Part shown: piece after piece, positions 34,722 through 39,714 of the stretch
Numbering within the stretch: the stretch's first letter is position 1
Layout of the letters: each line of letters starts with the position of its first letter
Origin: Parabacteroides sp.
GTDB taxonomy: Bacteria; Bacteroidota; Bacteroidia; Bacteroidales; Tannerellaceae
Assembly (NCBI GenBank): GCA_017481945.1
Contig: JAFUOJ010000004.1
Span: forward strand, 1-39,714
Reading direction: 5' to 3'
DNA length: 39,714 nt
Notes under the pieces: model-generated
Databases searched by the model: none
Told to the model about the DNA's origin: nothing
What the model saw: the letters and a program-made list of their open reading frames with translations, nothing else
Program-made: the position numbers and the translations under genes

Positions 34722-35981
34722 CTACATTTGATCTAAAATAGTAATAGGATAATCATATTTAGGATTTTTTTTCTTCTCTAATCGATGACAATAAGGATAT
34801 ACTCGAATTTTAGTTTGCCAATCTACATATCTGGAATTTAGTACTTCTTCTGTATTTCCGGGTTGTTGAAAAACAAATCCTTCAAAATGAATATTTTCTA
34901 ATGGATATAATGCAGAATTGGGGCAAACAATCTTATTCCAAAAGACAAAATCATTTCCAACTACATTATATACCCATAAATCGATAAATGGGAAGGTATA
35001 ATCATATCCGTCTATCGTTTCTCCCTCCTCTGACCAGATTTTGTAATAATAGGTACGGGAAGAGAGTTCTAAAATCTTTCTCCATTTCAGACTGTTACAT
35101 TGGTTTAACAAGGCTAAAAATGTAGACAGATGTTTCTCTTCGATACCTAAATCGACATCATCATCCCAAGGAAGGATACCTCCCATTCGTACATACCCTA
35201 AATGGGTTCCGGCTTGTAAAATCAATGGTATACCGGAGGATTGACTTAATTCACTGAGGGTTCGCAATAACAGACGGACTTTACGTTTTCGTTCTTCTGT
35301 CCAAGAACAGTGAGATAATACGAACTGTGCCATGTTTTGTATCCGTTCAGGCCATTCCGTAAAATCAATGTCTAATTCTTTTTTTAACCAACTTACTTGT
35401 GTACAATAAACTTCTAATTGGTCTTGAGCTGTTTTACAAATGATATGATTGTCTAAACGATCTTCTATTACTTTACTTTGTAGAAGATTTATAGCTCCTT
35501 TTTGCGTTAAAAAATAAATAGAATTTCCCCATTTGTAACCTAAGAAAAAGGGTTCTCTTTTTCGTCTTTCTGCTCTATTCGGATTTTGTAAATGTATACC
35601 ACTTTCTTTTTTATGTCTTTCGTATGGGAAAAATAGATCTAAATTCTCTTCAGTAGAAAATTTTTCTGCAATATCCGTTAATTCTTTTGCTGAAATTTGT
35701 AGCTGGACGTTACTCTCTATGACCCAACAACCCGGTTCTCCGGTTTGTAGAAAATCCTCCCAAACCTGGCGATGAGCTAAATAATCTCGAATTTCCGAGT
35801 TGGACAATCGGAAGCCATACCGATTTTCATGATAGGAATAATCAATCGGTAAATCGGTCTTTATGTCTGTCGGAAAATGAATCTCTACCACTTGTGTTTC
35901 AGAATCATCCTGAGAAATCTCGATATGAAACGGCTGTGGTTGATAGACAGTTTCCGGTAATAGTATTCGATATATGTTCAT
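34722..35981 (-). CDS. GT25-like / LicD fusion protein
   Basis: This 419-aa protein joins two parts. Residues 55-180 resemble a GT25 (LPS beta-glycosyltransferase) domain: LSNSEIRDYLAHRQVW, a degenerate WVIESNVQL where the family usually has an Asp-Asp pair, and GYKWGNSIYFLTQKGAINLL (148-167). Residues 225-400 are LicD, with LGYVRMGGILPWDDDVDLGI, where W272 and D273-D277 are the metal and nucleotide site. LicD enzymes transfer phosphocholine or similar phospho-alcohols onto sugars. No in-frame ATG lies downstream until residue 217, so the start at 35981 is kept even though it overlaps the NTP-transferase gene by 77 bases. The GT25 half may be inactive. Confidence 0.82.
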   Translation of the reverse strand: MNIYRILLPETVYQPQPFHIEISQDDSETQVVEIHFPTDIKTDLPIDYSYHENRYGFRLSNSEIRDYLAHRQVWEDFLQTGEPGCWVIESNVQLQISAKELTDIAEKFSTEENLDLFFPYERHKKESGIHLQNPNRAERRKREPFFLGYKWGNSIYFLTQKGAINLLQSKVIEDRLDNHIICKTAQDQLEVYCTQVSWLKKELDIDFTEWPERIQNMAQFVLSHCSWTEERKRKVRLLLRTLSELSQSSGIPLILQAGTHLGYVRMGGILPWDDDVDLGIEEKHLSTFLALLNQCNSLKWRKILELSSRTYYYKIWSEEGETIDGYDYTFPFIDLWVYNVVGNDFVFWNKIVCPNSALYPLENIHFEGFVFQQPGNTEEVLNSRYVDWQTKIRVYPYCHRLEKKKNPKYDYPITILDQM

Positions 35982-36660
35982 TTTTTAACCATTTAATAGC
36001 TGTTGCTAACTGTTCTTTTGTATTCACGGAATACCAAGGATAGGGGTATAATTCCGAGCAATAGAGCTGCCGAATTTTTACTAAGGCTTGACAAACCTCC
36101 GGTAAATCGGCATGAGGTTCTAATAGTTGATTTAAGCGGGCGGGATTCAGGATCGACAGACCGGAACAGTAATATATGCCTCCTGCTCGCGAAAAACGAG
36201 TGACTCGTCCCTCTTCCTCTTCCATAAAATCTCCTTCAAATCCTTCCGGATGAGCTACCGGAATTTGTAAAAAAGCCGGAGCTTGAAGTTGTTGATAGAC
36301 CTTGAATAGCCATTTACAATCCAGCGGAGTTAACAAATCACAGGGTAACACCAATATCGGTTCGTCTAATTCTCGAAAAGCTGTATGAAAAATCCACCAG
36401 GCGTTTCCTTCGCCGGTCGTATCTAAGAAAGATACCTTTTGATCTTTTAATGCTTCTCGTAATAGATCGCCTTTATAACCTATGGTAACTGTGATTTGAG
36501 GGATCTGTTTTTGTAATTGTAAAAGCGAATAGTTAATCAGCGGCATTCCGCAGACATCCACCAACGCTTTGGGGATACGGCTAGTCATATAAATCAGGCG
36601 AATTCCTCTACCGGCTGCTAAAATGACCGCATGATTAAACATATTCGCTTTTTTTAACAA
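35905..36660 (-). CDS. NTP-transferase (LicC/MurU-like nucleotidyltransferase)
   Basis: A 251-aa soluble enzyme. It has the activation loop LAAGRGIR (14-21), PK at 30-31 and the metal Asp D108 in PCDLL. These define the sugar-phosphate nucleotidyltransferase fold, which includes LicC (CTP:phosphocholine), MurU and RmlA. Its place directly before a LicD gene suggests it activates the donor, for example CDP-choline or a nucleotide sugar, but the substrate is not fixed by the motifs. A second ATG at 36642 would remove six residues and is equally plausible. It begins six bases after DUF3244, and its last 77 bases overlap the LicD gene. Confidence 0.82.
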   Translation of the reverse strand: MLKKANMFNHAVILAAGRGIRLIYMTSRIPKALVDVCGMPLINYSLLQLQKQIPQITVTIGYKGDLLREALKDQKVSFLDTTGEGNAWWIFHTAFRELDEPILVLPCDLLTPLDCKWLFKVYQQLQAPAFLQIPVAHPEGFEGDFMEEEEGRVTRFSRAGGIYYCSGLSILNPARLNQLLEPHADLPEVCQALVKIRQLYCSELYPYPWYSVNTKEQLATAIKWLKNEHISNTITGNCLSTTAVSYRDFSG

Positions 36661-36666
36661 GGATTC

Positions 36667-37041
36667 CTATTCTTCACACGTAAACTCACCTGAAAAGAGA
36701 AGATCTCCATAACAGATGGTAATCGTATAGGGTGCTGTCGCTGAAGCAATCGGAATACAAACGGTGGTTGGTGAAACATACGTCTCAACTTGTTGTTCAC
36801 CGCTATTCAGATTCGCGATCGTGACAGTTGCTACACTCGGTACGTCTGCAAAGGTTACATAAACCTTCTGATTCTCTACCCAAGCACGCACGGGTAAAAG
36901 ACTGCGTTGGTCTTCCGAACCTCTTTTTTCTGCTTCTAACTCAATATCTTTTGTATCTGTAATCTTTGCAGATAGAGAAAAAGAAAATGAGCACAGATTC
37001 CATAATAGGAATACCATTAACAATAAATGATTTGCTCTCAT
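36667..37041 (-). CDS. DUF3244 family protein
   Basis: A 124-aa exported protein: a signal peptide (about 1-25) and then a small beta-sandwich rich in Val and Thr, with SEDQRSLLPVRAWVENQKVY, typical of DUF3244. Function unknown. In Bacteroidales this family often lies next to TPR proteins such as the one upstream. It is the first gene after the -7 box at 37070-37077 and is six bases before the NTP-transferase gene, so it should lead the peptide operon. Confidence 0.8.
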   Translation of the reverse strand: MRANHLLLMVFLLWNLCSFSFSLSAKITDTKDIELEAEKRGSEDQRSLLPVRAWVENQKVYVTFADVPSVATVTIANLNSGEQQVETYVSPTTVCIPIASATAPYTITICYGDLLFSGEFTCEE

Positions 37042-37069
37042 AACGATATTAGTATTAAAAATTTGAAAG

Positions 37070-37077
37070 CAAAGGTA
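37070..37077 (-). promoter_or_regulatory. -7 box TACCTTTG of the peptide operon
   Basis: An exact TAnnTTTG match on the minus strand, 28 bases before the ATG of DUF3244. No -33 element is seen. The palindrome cluster lies about 75-140 bases further upstream, suitable for regulator binding. Confidence 0.5.
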
Positions 37078-37150
37078 GGGCGGGTAATGGGTAGAAAGAA
37101 CGTAATAAATCCGGTAACTTAAATTATTTTATATGGTTTTGATTGTTAGC

Positions 37151-37188
37151 TGTTTACATGTAAACATTTCCCCTTTATAAAGGGGAAA
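37151..37188. repeat. Two adjacent perfect palindromes (candidate operators)
   Basis: TGTTTACATGTAAACA (37151-37166) is a perfect 16-base palindrome. Next to it, 37167-37188 is a perfect 22-base palindrome: TTTCCCCTTTA followed directly by its reverse complement. With no loop they are more like protein-binding sites than RNA hairpins. They lie between the TPR/HTH protein gene and the operon promoter. Confidence 0.6.
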
Positions 37189-37218
37189 TTACGGTTTTTG
37201 GTCCCCAAAAACCGTAAT
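37188..37218 (-). terminator. Hairpin after the TPR gene
   Basis: ATTACGGTTTTTGG (37188-37201) pairs exactly with CCAAAAACCGTAAT (37205-37218) around three bases, starting three bases after the TPR stop. The T-tract is poor, so it may be a weak terminator or a third element of the palindrome cluster. Confidence 0.5.
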
Positions 37219-37220
37219 GG

Positions 37221-39329
37221 CTAATACCACTTCTTCAGGATTACGTCTAAATAATTTCCTTTTTCGGTAGGAAAACAGCGTTTTCGGATGTCTGCTTTAA
37301 TCTTTGTAGTCATGTCTGCTCCTAATCCCAACAGATAGGAAACTTTGGTGGTTTTTACCCCTAATCGGGTCAGACAACAGACGTGAATTTCACGTTCAGT
37401 CAGAGAGGTCAAGTCGGACAACTGTTCTACAAACCCCGGAAACACCAGTCTGAAATTGTTCATAAATTCCTCCCACTCTTTTTCAGTCCAAGCTCTGGAA
37501 GAGACAATTGTTTGTGCTTTACGTAAGCTGGGAATGTTTTGAATCAGATTCTCTTGCCATTGTTCGTATTTACGACATTGGTTCCGAGATTCCTCCAACC
37601 GTTGTTGCATCTCTCGGTTTATCATTTCTTTTTTCTCGCTTAATTGTTTCAAAGAGGTCGCTAAGGCATCTTTCTCCAAAGACAACTCTTCCATCTGTTT
37701 TTGAAGTCGTTCTGTCTCTGCCAATTTCTCTTCGTTGCTTTTCAGTTTATTCAGTTGTTTCTTTTGTTCTTCCATTAATTGTTCGTTTTGGTCCATTATC
37801 TGCTTTTTCTCCGACATTAGTTGATCATTTTCTGAACAAAGTTGTCTCTTCTCTTCAATCAATAGGTCTCGTTGTTTTTCTATGGTATGAATTTGTGTCG
37901 AATAAAGATTTTGTAAACTCTGATTCTCATCCTCCAATTGGGAAATGGTAATCTGTTGTTGTATTTTTAACTCCTCCAATTTCATTTGGATATTTACCAA
38001 TTTCTCCTGAATCTGAGAGATAGTTTTATCTTTCTCTTGAATTTTTTGTTGATTATTCTCTATGGTGATTTGAGAGTCTTTTATCAGTTGTTGAGCTTCT
38101 TCATTTTTTAGCTCTTGTTGTACCAATCGTTTGTGTAGCCAGAGATAGACAAAAAGGGCAATAATTAAACAAACTAAGCCCCAAACAGCCCAGCTGTAAT
38201 TACGAACTTTTATTGCATGTAATTGCTTGGTATGGTAATTTTCTAAACGAGCTTTATTGTATAGTGCCTCTACTTTGGCCAATTTTTGTGGATTATACAC
38301 CTGTTCGATCGAATCACGTAGCATGACAAACTGTTCATTATAAGTGACAACCTGGTCAAGATCTCGCTTGGCTTGATAAATTTTATATAATAGACGGTTT
38401 ACGCTACATTTAATATAAAGATCTTCATTAGACAACGCTTTCTTTGCATAATACAAAGCAGAATCTAATCGATGTAATTTTTCATATAAACTACCGATGG
38501 AATAATAACGAGAGGCTAAGAAGAGTTCCCTATTTGAGAAAGCCAAAGACTCTTTATGTAGAGCCAAAGATTTCTCGTATTCCCCTTTCTCTCCATATAA
38601 AGTAGCTAAAGAGGACAAAACATAAGGCTTTTGCCAGTCCACTTTTCCCAACTCTGCTAAATCTAAGGCCGGTTTCAAATAAAAGAGTGCGCTATCTGAA
38701 TTCTCTAATCGTAACCATGCGTCTCCTATATTATGCAAAACATTTACTAATCCAACGGTATCTTTGCTTTGTTGGTACGCTTGGTAGGCCTCTTTATAAC
38801 TTTCTAAACTTTTTAATTTATCAAAGTGTTTCCGATACAAGGTTCCTAAATGGTTACAAATACGGGCTTGCAAGCCATAATCGGAGGTCTCTTTTGCCGC
38901 CTCTTTGGCTTGTAAATAGGCATTCAATGCCTCTTCGAAAATATCTAAATCCGAAAGAACACGGCCTTTGCAATAGTAGGCTTGGGCTTTCCGGTGGGGA
39001 TCTTTCCGTTTAGCAAAATATCGAACGGCAATATCAATTATTGAATCAGAAGTATGTTCTACATAGTTTTTATCCCGAGCTTGGGTGACGAATAGGCACC
39101 AGGTGGCATATTCTTTTTTCGTTAACTGTTCCGGGTGCTTTACGGATTCCAGTAACTTTAATGAACTATCTGCACAACAGGTCATCATTGTTTCAGCCTC
39201 GTTTAGTAACGGTGCGATTGATTCTCGTTGACATCCTATCAATAATAGGAGAAGGAGAGAGATAAATTGAAGTTTAAAGTATCTGTTTATATATGCCATA
39301 ATACATTTGTGTCTATGTTTAATTTTCAA
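37221..39329 (-). CDS. TPR / transmembrane / coiled-coil protein with HTH-like C-terminus
   Basis: This 702-aa protein (692 aa if the ATG at 39299 is used, which gives a normal signal) has a lipobox-like LIGC at residue 33. TPR repeats span about 65-345, for example EEALNAYLQAKEAA and EYEKSLALHKESL. One transmembrane helix is at 379-398, a long Glu/Lys/Gln coiled coil at 400-605, and a C-terminal segment (640-690) with LTEREIHVCCLTRLGV resembles a LuxR-type HTH. The periplasmic TPR part could sense a ligand and the cytoplasmic end could bind DNA, as in membrane one-component regulators; that function is inferred. It lies upstream of the peptide operon, beside DUF3244 and the palindromes. Confidence 0.75.
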   Translation of the reverse strand: MKIKHRHKCIMAYINRYFKLQFISLLLLLLIGCQRESIAPLLNEAETMMTCCADSSLKLLESVKHPEQLTKKEYATWCLFVTQARDKNYVEHTSDSIIDIAVRYFAKRKDPHRKAQAYYCKGRVLSDLDIFEEALNAYLQAKEAAKETSDYGLQARICNHLGTLYRKHFDKLKSLESYKEAYQAYQQSKDTVGLVNVLHNIGDAWLRLENSDSALFYLKPALDLAELGKVDWQKPYVLSSLATLYGEKGEYEKSLALHKESLAFSNRELFLASRYYSIGSLYEKLHRLDSALYYAKKALSNEDLYIKCSVNRLLYKIYQAKRDLDQVVTYNEQFVMLRDSIEQVYNPQKLAKVEALYNKARLENYHTKQLHAIKVRNYSWAVWGLVCLIIALFVYLWLHKRLVQQELKNEEAQQLIKDSQITIENNQQKIQEKDKTISQIQEKLVNIQMKLEELKIQQQITISQLEDENQSLQNLYSTQIHTIEKQRDLLIEEKRQLCSENDQLMSEKKQIMDQNEQLMEEQKKQLNKLKSNEEKLAETERLQKQMEELSLEKDALATSLKQLSEKKEMINREMQQRLEESRNQCRKYEQWQENLIQNIPSLRKAQTIVSSRAWTEKEWEEFMNNFRLVFPGFVEQLSDLTSLTEREIHVCCLTRLGVKTTKVSYLLGLGADMTTKIKADIRKRCFPTEKGNYLDVILKKWY

Positions 39330-39564
39330 TGGTTCTATAGCTATTTTCTGATTTTGAATACAAAAATGAGAAAATAAGTTTAAGAAACAAAATTCTCTCT
39401 TGAAAAACAGGGGCTATATTGTGTTTCTGTCAAAATGACAGCCAGATTAAAAGCTTTATTTTCTATTTTGCAGTAAAACCGGATCAAAATGAAAGTATCT
39501 TTTTGTATAGTGATAAGGCTGTATAGCTAACTTTGGAATGAAAGGCTTGCGTAATTTGTGGTAA
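39330..39564. other. AT-rich non-coding stretch
   Basis: I see no gene here. It contains CTGTCA-AAA-TGACAG (39427-39441), a 6-bp inverted repeat with a 3-base spacer that could bind a regulator. A short open frame from 39488 encodes only about 13 codons and is not supported. Confidence 0.5.
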
Positions 39565-39714
39565 ACACCTTGCTTTTTGTTAGAGCTATTCCATAAATGG
39601 CTGCAAAGAGGAAAACCTGAAGTCCCGGAGAATCGTTTATTTGAAAGAATCTGCCCCGATGTTTGTAAATATCTCTGTTATTTGAAGGCAGATTTTAGCG
39701 GTTGGGAACCTCCG
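39565..39714 (+). CDS. Possible edge ORF without ATG (partial)
   Basis: After a TAA at 39562-39564 the frame stays open for 50 codons to the end of the window. It encodes a protein-like peptide with HKWLQRGKPEVPENR and FSGWEPP. There is no ATG, and the first plausible start is a TTG at 39577. It may be the start of a gene, a remnant, or chance. I do not recognise it. Confidence 0.2.

Noticed and set aside
37508-37951. A 147-codon plus-strand frame opposite the TPR protein
   Set aside because: It is opposite the coiled-coil region, whose repetitive Glu/Lys/Gln codons produce long antisense frames; it shows no promoter or homologous feature.
1-39714. CRISPR array, tRNA, rRNA or insertion sequence
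   Set aside because: No regularly spaced direct repeats, no cloverleaf-type element and no transposase reading frame or flanking inverted repeats were seen.

Overview
The window looks like a chromosomal segment of a Bacteroidales bacterium, most likely Parabacteroides or a close Tannerellaceae relative. The evidence is family content known from that order (DUF4924, DUF3822, DUF4890, DUF3244, 6-bladed beta-propeller lipoproteins, a GG-Bacteroidales peptide precursor, a DUF6383-like C-terminus at the left edge). Several start codons also lie just downstream of the Bacteroidales -7 box TAnnTTTG, and most genes have no Shine-Dalgarno sequence. The genus call is from memory of families, not from a search.

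Left part, 1-24.5 kb, is mostly ordinary chromosome. It holds the tail of a secreted protein, a Tat-type metallo-beta-lactamase-fold protein, an MBL hydrolase/S9 peptidase pair, a run of Mur-ligase-like, DUF4924, rmlD and prfC genes, and an operon ending in rsmI, a coiled-coil lipoprotein and a YjjG-like phosphatase. These are followed by a RecD2/Dda-like helicase, DUF3822-rsmD, cardiolipin synthase, a large TonB-receptor-like outer-membrane protein, a heparinase II/III protein, a DUF4890 protein, a GH43 enzyme and an HU-like protein.

Right part, about 25.1-39.3 kb and all on the minus strand, is the interesting region: a RiPP-like (modified peptide) locus. In transcription order it has a TPR/TM/coiled-coil protein with a C-terminal HTH-like segment; a cluster of perfect palindromes; DUF3244; an NTP-transferase; a GT25-like/LicD fusion; a LanC-like/glycosyltransferase fusion; a C39-like/VKOR/thioredoxin fusion; a 69-aa precursor with a GG leader and a six-cysteine core; two 6-bladed beta-propeller lipoproteins; a C39-peptidase ABC exporter; and an HlyD adaptor. 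No radical SAM enzyme and no lanthipeptide dehydratase is present.

The simplest model is that the precursor is oxidised by VKOR/thioredoxin and decorated by the glycosyltransferase and LicD-type enzymes. It would then be cut after GG and exported by the C39 transporter with its adaptor. The fused decorating enzymes and the absence of the usual maturase make this a candidate undescribed peptide system. Base composition shifts sharply inside the locus: about 21% GC in a hand-counted sample of the VKOR gene against about 50% in the adaptor gene, which suggests mosaic assembly.
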